NCBI GenBank assembly: GCA_963698165.1
Contig: CAVOPT010000023.1
Span: 1-64,000 of the forward strand
Source of the DNA: JAAYUJ01 sp963698165
GTDB lineage: Bacteria > Desulfobacterota > Syntrophobacteria > Syntrophobacterales > Syntrophobacteraceae
DNA length: 64,000 nucleotides
Direction of reading: 5' to 3'
Below the pieces are notes generated by a model, which saw only the letters and a list, made by a program, of their open reading frames with translations, did not search any database and was not told the DNA's origin. Made by a program: the position numbers and the translations under genes. The first letter of the stretch is position 1; each line of letters opens with the position of its first letter. This document shows, in pieces, positions 54,331 to 62,675 of the stretch.

Positions 54331-55170
54331 GTGTCTACAGTTGCCAATGAAGTACAGGTTAGAGTGAAGGAGAAGCGGCCGCTTTCGCTGAAGATCGTGC
54401 TCAAGAACCAATATTTTCTCTACGGCGTTTCCATCCTGGCTTTCTTTCTGGCGTGGGACTTCGCGGCCACAACGGAGATTTTGAAGGGGGGGTTGGCCCG
54501 CCCTCACCAGGTTCTGCTGCAGTCGACCTCCATGATAACGGACCGGCTGGCCGGCCTGTCGCTATGGGGACATATCTGGGCAAGCACGCAGCGGATTTTG
54601 ATCGGCTTTACAGTGGCGGCCGTCGTAGCCGTGCCCCTTGGTCTCCTGATGGCCCTCAACCCTTACATCAATGCTGTGGTCAAGCCCGTGTTCGATCTGT
54701 TCAAACCCATGCCCCCAATTGCCTGGATCTCCATATCCATTCTCTGGTTCGGCATTGGGGAGACCTCCAAGGTGTTCATCATCGTGATCGGCACCTTTGT
54801 GCCCTGCCTTCTCAATTCATACAACGGAGTCCGGCTCATCGAACCGCAGCTCTATGACGTGGTGCGCGTGCTTGGGGGCAATCGCAGGGACGAGATCCTT
54901 CAGGTGTGCTTCCCCGCTGCTTTCCCCGCCATCTTCGCAGGGCTGCAAATCTCCCTGAGCATTGCGTGGACCTGTGTTTTGGCTGCCGAACTGGTGAGCT
55001 CCCGCTCCGGGCTCGGGTTCATCATCTTCCAGGGAATGACCCTCTCAAAGCCGGCGATGGTGCTGAGCGGCATGATCCTCATTGCATTGGTTGCCTGGCT
55101 CACCACTCTCCTGGTCAGCGGGCTTGAAAAAGTGCTTTGTCCCTGGAAACGGGAAGTCCTTGGGCTGTAA
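54331..55170 (+). CDS. ABC transporter permease 2, TauC/SsuC type
   Basis: A 279-residue paralogue of permease 1 with PMPPIAWISISILWFGIGETSK and the EAA loop VVRVLGGNRRDEILQVCFPA. About six helices are predicted. GTG at 54331 has a strong AAGGAGGT site seven or eight bases upstream, and only six bases separate it from permease 1. Two different permeases and two different ATPases point to an asymmetric transporter. Confidence 0.9.
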   Translation: MSTVANEVQVRVKEKRPLSLKIVLKNQYFLYGVSILAFFLAWDFAATTEILKGGLARPHQVLLQSTSMITDRLAGLSLWGHIWASTQRILIGFTVAAVVAVPLGLLMALNPYINAVVKPVFDLFKPMPPIAWISISILWFGIGETSKVFIIVIGTFVPCLLNSYNGVRLIEPQLYDVVRVLGGNRRDEILQVCFPAAFPAIFAGLQISLSIAWTCVLAAELVSSRSGLGFIIFQGMTLSKPAMVLSGMILIALVAWLTTLLVSGLEKVLCPWKREVLGL

Positions 55171-55247
55171 ACCGGGTCTCCAGCCCGTGCGAGTGCGAGA
55201 AGGGCCAGAGGCTGAGACCTTGGTCGGGTAGAAAGGAATTCAGCGCC

Positions 55248-56018
55248 GTGGGAACAAATAGCGAATACAAGATCGTGTGCGAAAACATCAGCAAGACGTT
55301 CATCCAGAAGGGGACCCAGCAGGTCCACGTGCTCAAGGATGTGAGCGTCAGCGTCAAGGAGAACGAGTTCGTCGTGATCCTGGGACCCGGGCAATCGGGG
55401 AAGAGTACCCTGCTGAGAATCATCGCCGGCCTGGAAACCCCCACCAAAGGCACGGTGGTGCTGGACGGCCGGGAGGTGACCGGGCCCGGGCCGGACAGGG
55501 GTCTTGTCTTTCAGAGCTACATGCTCTTCCCGTGGAAAACCGTCATGGGGAACGTGGAGTTGGGACTTAAGCTGAGAGGGATCGACAAGACGGAGAGGCA
55601 GGAGATTGCGAACCATTACATTCAACTCGTCGGGCTGCAGGGCTTTGAGAAGCACTACCCCCACCAGTTGAGCGGCGGCATGAAGCAGCGGGTCGGGATT
55701 GCGCGGGCTTACGCCAACAGTCCCGAGGTCATGCTCCTCGATGAGCCGTTCGGGCAACTGGATGCCCAGACCCGCTACTTCATGGAAAAGGAAATAGTGC
55801 GCATCTGGGAGGCGGAAAAGAGAACGGTCCTGTTTGTGACGAACAACATCGACGAAGCCATCTATGTCGGCGACCGCATCATTTCCCTCAAAGGAAAGCT
55901 GCCGGGGACCATGCACGAGGAGTACCAGGTGGATCTGCCCAGGCCAAGAGAGCACACGGAGATGAAATTCCTGGAGCTCAGGCATGAGATCACGGAGGCG
56001 TCGGAACTGACCCTCTAG
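55248..56018 (+). CDS. Sulfonate/taurine-type ABC transporter ATPase 2 (canonical motifs)
   Basis: A 256-residue ATPase with Walker A GPGQSGKS (46-53), Q-loop FQSYMLFPW, intact signature LSGGMKQRVGIARAY, Walker B MLLDEPFGQLD and a late segment VTNNIDEAIY in which the usual switch His is replaced by Asn. Compared with the first ATPase (degenerate signature, intact His), the two are complementary in which motif is altered, as expected for a heterodimer with one active site. GTG at 55248 follows AAAGGA. Confidence 0.9.
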   Translation: MGTNSEYKIVCENISKTFIQKGTQQVHVLKDVSVSVKENEFVVILGPGQSGKSTLLRIIAGLETPTKGTVVLDGREVTGPGPDRGLVFQSYMLFPWKTVMGNVELGLKLRGIDKTERQEIANHYIQLVGLQGFEKHYPHQLSGGMKQRVGIARAYANSPEVMLLDEPFGQLDAQTRYFMEKEIVRIWEAEKRTVLFVTNNIDEAIYVGDRIISLKGKLPGTMHEEYQVDLPRPREHTEMKFLELRHEITEASELTL

Positions 56019-56095
56019 AGGAACCCGCTCCGTCGAAGGGAATGGCGCTTGGCCGGGTTCAGGGTCCGTTGGAGTACCCAGGAAAGTTCACCGAA

Positions 56096-56752
56096 ATGAT
56101 CAATCAGAAATCGCTTCGTGAGCAAGTCTACGAATTCCTGCGGGCGGAATTGCACAAGGGCAAACTCGCGCCGGGGGCATCCATAAACCTGACGCAGGTG
56201 AGTGAGAGCCTGGGAATCAGCAAGACCCCCCTTCGCGATGCCCTCATTCAGCTTGAAGTTGAAGGATTCGTCACCATATCCCCAAGACGCGGAATCTTTG
56301 TCAACCGTCTGGACCTGGATGACATCAAGCACTGCTATGAGATCATCGGAGCCCTGGAGGCCGCCGTGCTTATTTCTGTGTTCGATAAGCTCAGGAACGA
56401 GGGCCTCGATGAAATGAAACGGTTGAACCGCGAAATCTCCGCGGCCCTCGACCGGGAGGATTACGAGGCTTATTACGAGCTCAACATCCGGTTTCACCAC
56501 CTGTTTGTCGACATGTCGGAGAACGAGTCCCTCAAGCGCATCATCATGCCCATGAAACAGCGCCTCTACGATTTCCCCTGTAGAGGCTACATCAGGAGCT
56601 GGGAGCAGCGCAACTGCAGGGACCACGAGGCTTTGATCGAGGCCATCGAGAGAGGGGACAGGGATGCCGCCGCAGCCATCTGGCGCGACCGGCACTGGTC
56701 CTTCTCCGTGCAGGAGCCGTACATAAAGAAATTTTACCTATTTGAGGAATGA
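56096..56752 (+). CDS. GntR-family transcriptional regulator, FCD subfamily
   Basis: A 218-residue regulator. The N-terminal winged helix (SLREQVYEFLRAELHKGKL, LTQVSESLGISKTPLRDAL, GFVTISPRRGIFV) is followed by a helical FCD ligand domain with the usual acidic/His positions (HCYEIIGALEA, FHHLFVDMSENE, DHEALIEAIERGD). FCD regulators often bind small carboxylates and sense metals with their effector. Set between the transporter and the amidohydrolase, it probably controls the taurine cluster and answers to a pathway compound. ATG at 56096 follows AGGAAAG. Confidence 0.88.
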   Translation: MINQKSLREQVYEFLRAELHKGKLAPGASINLTQVSESLGISKTPLRDALIQLEVEGFVTISPRRGIFVNRLDLDDIKHCYEIIGALEAAVLISVFDKLRNEGLDEMKRLNREISAALDREDYEAYYELNIRFHHLFVDMSENESLKRIIMPMKQRLYDFPCRGYIRSWEQRNCRDHEALIEAIERGDRDAAAAIWRDRHWSFSVQEPYIKKFYLFEE

Positions 56753-56983
56753 GGTATCCGGCCAACCCTGGGGGACGCTTTGGCCGACTGGGAGTTACCA
56801 TGAGGGTTCTGCCGCATGGCGGCCATTTGCCGGGTGCATTAGAATGGGGGCAGGGCCCATAAGGTCCTGCCTTTCCCGTTGGAATCCCGCGAAGACGCGC
56901 GAGCGGTTCCCGCATCCTGCTCCTGGAATGTGCCTGAAGGGGCATGAGGGTTTATTCTTACTTGTGGAAACCAGGGGACAAGG

Positions 56984-58609
56984 GTGAAGGTCGATCAAAT
57001 CCATGTGAACGGAGTGGTCCACACCATGGACCGGGGGAATTCGACCGTCGAAGGGTTCGCCGTGGCGGGAGGGCGCTTCTGCTTCGTGGGCTCAAGCGAG
57101 GAGGCGATGCGCCTGTCCGGCCCCGGGACGGAAGTTCACGATCTCGGGGGCAGGACGGTCCTCCCCGGCTTCATCGAAACCCACAGCCATCTGTCGCTCC
57201 ACGCCATAACCCTGCTCCAGGCCAATTGCAGGACGCCTCCCAATGCGACCATCGATGACGTCAAGGCCGGGCTCAGGGAATTCGCTGCAGGCAAGGAACC
57301 GGGTCAATGGATCCGGGGCTGGGGCTTCGACGACACCCTCATTGAGGAAAAGAGGCACCTGACGCGGTGGGATCTGGACGAGGCGGTGCCGCTCCATCCC
57401 GTCTATGTCTCCCACACCAGCGGACACCTGGCTTACGTGAACTCTGCGGCCCTGAGGATGGCGGGCATAGGCCCGGCCACCCCCCAGCCCGAGGGTGGGG
57501 AAATCCACATGGACTCGCGGGGAGAGCCCACGGGCCTTCTGGCGGAGGAGCCCGCCCAGCGGCTTGTTCTGGAGCTCATTCCTCCCTACCCGGTTCCCGC
57601 GCTCAGGGAGTCAATGGCGGAATCCATGGGTGTGTTTCACCGGGCCGGGATCACGAGCATCCATGATGCGGCCATCGGGTATTTCCGGCAGCACAAGCCC
57701 ATTTTGCAGGCCTATCGTGAGATGGAAACCTCGGGCAATCTTCACATTCGTGTGTACTTGACCATCGTGGAGGAGGTCTACAGGAACCTCCTCGAAGTGG
57801 GGCTTGGAACGGGCTTTGGTTCGGAGTATCTTAAGCTCGGGGCCGTGAAGCTCTTCCAGGACGGTTCCATCCAGGCCCGAACGGCCGCTCTCGCGGAACC
57901 CTACCTGAACATGGAGGATAATTCCGGGAACCTCATCCTGTCCCAGGATGCACTGGATGCCCTGGTCATGCGCTATCACGAACGGGGAGTCCAGGTGGCC
58001 GTTCACGCCAACGGGGACCGGGCCATCGAGTCCGTCCTGCATGCCGTGGAACGGGCACAAAACGCCCGTTCCGGCCGGGACAGCCGTCACATGGTCATCC
58101 ACTGCCAGTTGGCGAGGAAGAGCCACATCGAGCGGATGAAGGAGGCCGGCATCATCCCGAGCTACTTCGTGAATCACGTGTACTACTGGGGAGACCGCCA
58201 TGTGTCGCTGTTTCTGGGACCGGAGAGAGCGAAGCGCCTTGACCCCTTGAATACGACGGTGGGTGCCGGACTCCCTTTCACGCTCCATTCCGATCTGCCC
58301 GTGACACCGGTGGACCCGCTCTTTTCCATGCACTGCGCCATGAACCGGCTGACCAGGAACGGCCATGTCCTCGGCCCCGAGGAGAGAATTCATCCTCTGG
58401 AGGCCCTGAAAGCATACTCGGTGTATGCGGCGGCCTGCAGCTTCGAGGAGCGCCTCAAGGGGTCCATCGAAAAAGGTAAACTGGCGGACTTCGTCGTCCT
58501 CTCGGAGAGCCCCTTGAGGATTCGCCCCGAGAGCATAAAGGATATCAGGGTATTGAAGACGGTGGTGGGAGGCAGGACCGTTTTTCCCCAAGACGGTCTC
58601 CCGCTCTGA
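56984..58609 (+). CDS. Amidohydrolase family 3 protein (YtcJ-like)
   Basis: A 541-residue cytosolic metal-dependent hydrolase. LPGFIETHSHLSLHA supplies the first two His ligands, LGAVKLFQDGSIQARTAAL includes the bridging-Lys region, VQVAVHANGDRAIESVL and MVIHCQLARKSHI give further His ligands and LHSDLPVTPVDP the catalytic Asp. This is the YtcJ/aminoacylase-like branch; substrate cannot be read from motifs. Position between the regulator and ackA in a taurine cluster suggests that it releases taurine or another amine from an N-acyl form, which is a hypothesis. No ribosome site stands out at 56984. Confidence 0.82.
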   Translation: MKVDQIHVNGVVHTMDRGNSTVEGFAVAGGRFCFVGSSEEAMRLSGPGTEVHDLGGRTVLPGFIETHSHLSLHAITLLQANCRTPPNATIDDVKAGLREFAAGKEPGQWIRGWGFDDTLIEEKRHLTRWDLDEAVPLHPVYVSHTSGHLAYVNSAALRMAGIGPATPQPEGGEIHMDSRGEPTGLLAEEPAQRLVLELIPPYPVPALRESMAESMGVFHRAGITSIHDAAIGYFRQHKPILQAYREMETSGNLHIRVYLTIVEEVYRNLLEVGLGTGFGSEYLKLGAVKLFQDGSIQARTAALAEPYLNMEDNSGNLILSQDALDALVMRYHERGVQVAVHANGDRAIESVLHAVERAQNARSGRDSRHMVIHCQLARKSHIERMKEAGIIPSYFVNHVYYWGDRHVSLFLGPERAKRLDPLNTTVGAGLPFTLHSDLPVTPVDPLFSMHCAMNRLTRNGHVLGPEERIHPLEALKAYSVYAAACSFEERLKGSIEKGKLADFVVLSESPLRIRPESIKDIRVLKTVVGGRTVFPQDGLPL

Positions 58610-58636
58610 AAACTCAGAGGGAAGGCGGACATTTTC

Positions 58637-59881
58637 ATGATCGTGCTCGTTATCAACGCGGGAAGTTCATCGGTGAAGTTCACCCTGTTCACAAACGACG
58701 GGGACCTAGAAGTCATGGCTCACGGCATCGTAGAGCGGATCGGCCTCCGCGGGACGCTGCTCCGGTGCAAGAATGCGAGGGGCGACGGAATTGAGCGGGA
58801 AGTGGCCGTTGCGGACACGACCCAGGCCGTCGAAGTGATTCTCGCTTTCCTGTCGGGCAAAGATTTTGGGGTGGTCCGGAGGCTCGAGGAGATCACGGCA
58901 GTGGGACACAGGGTGGTCCACGGAGGGGAGACGGTCACCCGGTCCGTCCTCATTGACGACACCGTGAAGGCGATCATCCGGGAATGCGCCGAACTGGCCC
59001 CCCTCCACAATCCGCCCAACCTGGCGGGCATCGAGGCCTGCGAAAAGCTCATTCCCGGAGCCCCTCAGGTCGCGGTCATGGACACGGCATTCCATGCCAC
59101 CATCCCCCCCCATGCCTATTTGTACGGGATTCCATACCGGTATTACCGGGACTTCAAAATCCGGCGGTATGGTTTTCACGGGATCAGCCACAAATACGTG
59201 TCGGAGGAGGCCGCAAGGCACCTGGGTGTTCCCCTCGGGGATTTGAAAATCATCACGTGCCACCTGGGAAACGGCTGCAGCATGACGGCGGTGGACGGGG
59301 GGGTGAGCGTGGACACGAGCCTGGGTTTCACTCCCTTGGAAGGGCTCGTCATGGGCACCCGGTGTGGAGACATCGACCCCGCCATCATCACGTACCTCCT
59401 GGACCGGAAGCTTGCGGAACCCGGGGACCTCGACCGGATCCTGAATAAGGAAAGCGGCCTCCTGGGGCTTGCGGAGATCGGGAGCAGCGACATGCGGGAC
59501 GTGGCCGCCGCCGCCTCGAGTGGGAACAGGCAGGCGGAAATCGCGGTGCGGGTCTTTTGCTACCGGATCAGGAAATACATCGGTGCCTTTGCCGCGGCGA
59601 TGGGAGGGCTCGATGTCCTGGTCTTCACAGCGGGGATCGGCGAAAATTCGCCCTCCGTGCGACGACTCGCCTGCGAAGGGCTTGGCGGGGTGAACGGCCT
59701 CGGCATCACCATCGATGCCGCGAAAAACGAAGCGCCGGCCGGGGGCGTGCGAGAGATCCAGGGGGGAGGCAGGGTGAAGGTTCTCGTGGTCCCGACCCAT
59801 GAGGAGTTGGAGATCGCCAGGCAGACGGTGGCGGTCCTTGGGAGCGAGCTCCTGTCGGGGCAGCGGCGTGGGGAACCCTGA
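58637..59881 (+). CDS. ackA: Acetate kinase
   Basis: A 414-residue acetate kinase making ATP and acetate from acetyl phosphate and ADP. The N-terminal VLVINAGSSSVKF, GHRVVHGGE, MDTAFHATIPPHAYLYGIPY, RRYGFHGISHKYV, HLGNGCSMTAV, PLEGLVMGTRCGDIDPAI and TAGIGENSPSVR are all canonical. Xsc, encoded upstream, produces acetyl phosphate directly, so this enzyme completes substrate-level phosphorylation from taurine without a phosphotransacetylase. It lies 27 bases after the amidohydrolase gene. Confidence 0.96.
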   Translation: MIVLVINAGSSSVKFTLFTNDGDLEVMAHGIVERIGLRGTLLRCKNARGDGIEREVAVADTTQAVEVILAFLSGKDFGVVRRLEEITAVGHRVVHGGETVTRSVLIDDTVKAIIRECAELAPLHNPPNLAGIEACEKLIPGAPQVAVMDTAFHATIPPHAYLYGIPYRYYRDFKIRRYGFHGISHKYVSEEAARHLGVPLGDLKIITCHLGNGCSMTAVDGGVSVDTSLGFTPLEGLVMGTRCGDIDPAIITYLLDRKLAEPGDLDRILNKESGLLGLAEIGSSDMRDVAAAASSGNRQAEIAVRVFCYRIRKYIGAFAAAMGGLDVLVFTAGIGENSPSVRRLACEGLGGVNGLGITIDAAKNEAPAGGVREIQGGGRVKVLVVPTHEELEIARQTVAVLGSELLSGQRRGEP

Positions 59882-59940
59882 CAAACCCGGGCGATTCCAT
59901 TGGATCCATCAGGCTATACAAGGGCCTTGTCCCACCCTGA

Positions 59941-60029
59941 GGCCCACGAGGGGCTAGCCTACGCGCCCACGAGGGGCCATGCTGCGCGCCCGCGGGGCCA
60001 TGCTGCGCGCCCGCGAGGCCATGCCACAG
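59941..60029. repeat. Short tandem array of the palindromic-repeat half-unit
   Basis: Four units of 21-23 bases follow one another: 59941-59963, 59964-59986, 59987-60007 and 60008-60029, each of the form CGCCC(A/G)CGAGGGGC(C/T)ATGC(T)(A/G)C(A/G). The same half-unit forms the right part of repeat copy B (30221-30245). No unrelated spacers separate the units, so it is not a CRISPR. It lies in the gene-free stretch between ackA and the ilv promoter. Confidence 0.75.
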
Positions 60030-60072
60030 AACGCGTCTCGGTCACGAATCAGCCGACCCGCTTCCCCGCATG

Positions 60073-60101
60073 TTGACAGGCTGTTTTGATTTCCCTACAA
60101 T
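60073..60101 (+). promoter_or_regulatory. Strong sigma70-like promoter of ilvBNC
   Basis: TTGACA (60073-60078), a 17-base spacer and TACAAT (60096-60101) make a near-consensus promoter about 118 bases before the ilvB start. The predicted leader of about 110 bases holds GGGAGAGAGACCGGCGG (60150-60166) but no branched-chain-rich leader peptide that I could recognise. Confidence 0.7.
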
Positions 60102-60218
60102 CATTGATCTTCTTCAGCCAATCTCTCGATTGCACTGGGTTCTTTCCGACTGGGAGAGAGACCGGCGGGGAGATGGCTGTTCCTGCATTCAACATTTCAG
60201 ACTTTGAAGGTTTTTCCC

Positions 60219-61940
60219 ATGAAGATGAAGGGAGCACAGGTTTTCTTCGAGTGTCTCAAGAAAGAAGGCGTCGACACTATCTTCGGGTTCCCGGGGGGAT
60301 CCGTACTGGACGTCTATCATGAGATGCCCAGGCATGACATTCGGCACATCCTGGTCCGGCACGAGCAGGGAGCGGCCCACATGGCGGACGGATACGCCCG
60401 GGCCACGGGCCGGGTGGGTGTGTGCCTCGTCACGTCCGGTCCCGGGGCGACGAACACGGTGACCGGTGTTGCCACGGCGAACATGGATTCGGTCCCCATC
60501 GTCGTTTTCACCGGGCAGGTCCCCACGGCCATGATCGGGGACGACGCCTTCCAGGAAGTGGACATCATCGGCATCACCAGGCCCTGCACCAAGCACAGTT
60601 ACCTGGTGAAGGACGTCAATGAAATGGCCAGGGTCATCAAGGAGGCATTCTACCTTGCCAGAACGGGGCGTCCCGGGCCGGTCGTGGTGGATCTGCCCAA
60701 GGATGTCCTGCAGGCTCAGACGGAATTCCGCTATCCTAAAAAAGTGGATCTTCCGGGATATCGTCCGACCCTGGAAGCCCATGCAGGCCAGATCAAAAGG
60801 GCCTACCAGCTCATCCGGAAAAGCCGTAACCCCGTCATCTATGCGGGGGGCGGCGTGGTCATATCGGATGCCGCGGAAGAGCTCCTGCACTTTGCGGAGT
60901 TGATCCAGGCACCGGTGACCAATACCCTCATGGGGCTCGGGGGGTTTCCCTCCGTGGTCCGTGACCCCACCGGAAAACTTGTGCCCCATCCCCTGTGGCT
61001 GGGGATGCTGGGAATGCACGGCACCTACCAGGCCAACATGGCGGTGACGGGAGCGGATCTGCTCATGGCCATCGGGGCGAGGTTTGACGACCGGGTGACG
61101 GGAAAGATCAGCGGGTTTGCTCCCAAGGCCAAGTTCGTTCACATTGATGTGGACCCCACAAGCATCGGGAAGACCGTCGACGTCCACATCCCCATCGTGG
61201 GCGACTGCAAGAACGCGCTCCAGCAGCTCATTCAGATGGCCGAGACGGAGCCCATCGAGGGACTCCACGAGATGCGGAGTCCCTGGCTGGAGCAGATCCG
61301 CCAGTGGCGTGAAGCCAACCCGCTGAAGTACACATTCGACCCCGAAGTCATCAAACCCCAGTTCGTGGTGGAGAAGATTTTCGAACTCTCGCAGGGAGAC
61401 GCCATCATCACGACGGAAGTGGGGCAGAACCAGATGTGGGCCGCTCAGTTTTACCATTTCGCGCGTCCCCGGTCGTTTCTCAGCTCCGGGGGGCTCGGGA
61501 CCATGGGCTACGGGCTTCCTGCGGCCATAGGGGCTCAGGCTGCATTTCCCGACCGGCTGGTCGTCGACATTGCCGGAGACGGCAGCATTCAGATGAATAT
61601 TCAGGAGCTCATGACGGCGGTCTGCAACTGCCTTCCCGTGAAGGTTGCCATTTTGCGGAACCAATACCTGGGCATGGTGCGTCAATGGCAGGAGCTCTTC
61701 TACGAGCAGAACTACTGCGGGACCTGCCTGGACGGCATCAGCCCGGATTTCGTGAAGCTCGCCGAAGCTTACGGAGCGGTGGGTCTCAGAGCGACCAGGC
61801 CCGAGGACGTGGAGCCTGTGCTTCGGGAAGCGTTCGCTGTGAAGAGACCCGTGCTCATGGATTTCGTCGTTTCCCCCGAAGAGGGCGTGTATCCGATGGT
61901 TCCGGCGGGGAAGAGCATTTCAGAGATGTTGCTGGATTAA
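60219..61940 (+). CDS. ilvB: Acetolactate synthase, large (catalytic) subunit
   Basis: A 573-residue thiamine-diphosphate enzyme for the first common step of valine, leucine and isoleucine synthesis. FGFPGGSVLDVYHEM, VRHEQGAAHMADGYARATG with the catalytic Glu, SGPGATNTVTGVATA, ARFDDRVTGK, and the cofactor motif IAGDGSIQMN...ILRNQYLGMVRQWQELFY are all standard. MVRQWQ is diagnostic of acetolactate synthase rather than Xsc. ATG at 60219 has AAGG eight bases upstream. ilvN follows after 14 bases. Confidence 0.94.
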   Translation: MKMKGAQVFFECLKKEGVDTIFGFPGGSVLDVYHEMPRHDIRHILVRHEQGAAHMADGYARATGRVGVCLVTSGPGATNTVTGVATANMDSVPIVVFTGQVPTAMIGDDAFQEVDIIGITRPCTKHSYLVKDVNEMARVIKEAFYLARTGRPGPVVVDLPKDVLQAQTEFRYPKKVDLPGYRPTLEAHAGQIKRAYQLIRKSRNPVIYAGGGVVISDAAEELLHFAELIQAPVTNTLMGLGGFPSVVRDPTGKLVPHPLWLGMLGMHGTYQANMAVTGADLLMAIGARFDDRVTGKISGFAPKAKFVHIDVDPTSIGKTVDVHIPIVGDCKNALQQLIQMAETEPIEGLHEMRSPWLEQIRQWREANPLKYTFDPEVIKPQFVVEKIFELSQGDAIITTEVGQNQMWAAQFYHFARPRSFLSSGGLGTMGYGLPAAIGAQAAFPDRLVVDIAGDGSIQMNIQELMTAVCNCLPVKVAILRNQYLGMVRQWQELFYEQNYCGTCLDGISPDFVKLAEAYGAVGLRATRPEDVEPVLREAFAVKRPVLMDFVVSPEEGVYPMVPAGKSISEMLLD

Positions 61941-61954
61941 GCTGGGGATGGCAG

Positions 61955-62455
61955 ATGCAGATTGATAGCAATCAGAGGCACACCATAGGAATTCTCGTTC
62001 AGAACGTACCCGGAGTTCTCGCTCGCATTGTGACGCTGTTCGCCGGCAGGAGCTTCAACATCGAGAACATAACGGCGGCAGAAACCCACGAGCCGGGCCT
62101 GACGCGGATCACGCTGGTCACGACGGGCGATGAGCGCATCCTAGCTCAGATCGTCAAACAGCTGAACAAGCTCATCAACGTCATCAAGGTGTTCGACTTC
62201 AGCGACACCGAGTTCGTGGACCGGGAAATGGCTCTCATCAAGGTCAGGGCCGAAGCGCAGACTCGGGCCGAAGTGCTGCGCATCGTGGACATATTCCGGG
62301 CCAAGGTGGTGGATGTGAGCCCCCACTTCTACACCCTGGAGGTGACGGGAAACGAGAGCAAGATCGCGGCCATCATTGAACTGCTCGGCCAGATCGGGAT
62401 CGTGGAGGTCGCCCGCACGGGCAAGGCGGCCCTGGCCAGAAGCAAGAAGCACTGA
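61955..62455 (+). CDS. ilvN: Acetolactate synthase, small (regulatory) subunit
   Basis: A 166-residue ACT-domain protein. HTIGILVQNVPGVLARIVTL, GRSFNIENITAAETHEPGLT and RITLVTTGDE give the N-terminal ACT domain that binds valine; LIKVRAEAQTRAEVLRIVDI, FRAKVVDVSPH and LLGQIGIVEVARTGKAAL form the C-terminal domain. It stimulates IlvB and gives feedback control. ATG at 61955 follows GGGGATGG, 14 bases after ilvB. Length is typical. Confidence 0.94.
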   Translation: MQIDSNQRHTIGILVQNVPGVLARIVTLFAGRSFNIENITAAETHEPGLTRITLVTTGDERILAQIVKQLNKLINVIKVFDFSDTEFVDREMALIKVRAEAQTRAEVLRIVDIFRAKVVDVSPHFYTLEVTGNESKIAAIIELLGQIGIVEVARTGKAALARSKKH

Positions 62456-62520
62456 ATCTCCGAGCGGGCTCCGTGGTGAGATTCTGAAACTCTTGGGAAC
62501 CTCTTGCAAGAGTCGATTTA

Positions 62521-62591
62521 CGTCATTCCTTCGAAAGCCGGAATCCAGGCTTTTCAAGCACTTCTGGACCCCGGTTTTCGCCGGGGTGACG
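62521..62591. repeat. Dispersed palindromic intergenic repeat between ilvN and ilvC
   Basis: CGTCATTCCTTCGAAAGCCGG...CCCCGGTTTTCGCCGGGGTGACG reads as an imperfect inverted repeat, the common CGTCATTCC...GGAATGACG type found between genes of many proteobacteria. Translating it gives the familiar spurious peptide FRKPESR. It could form an RNA structure in the 220-base spacer without stopping transcription. Confidence 0.6.
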
Positions 62592-62675
62592 GAATTGAGG
62601 AGTTCTGCAAGAGCCTCTTGTGAAAGAAAATTTTCAACCTTACCCATTACGATTGGACATTGCAGGAGGATGATA

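Noticed and set aside
59941..60029. Possible CRISPR array
   Set aside because: Units of 21-23 bases follow each other without unique spacers, and no cas gene is nearby. It is a tandem repeat of a palindromic element half-unit.
61436..61954. N-terminal extension of the small acetolactate synthase subunit
   Set aside because: It is the shifted frame of ilvB; the real ilvN begins at ATG 61955 with a ribosome site.
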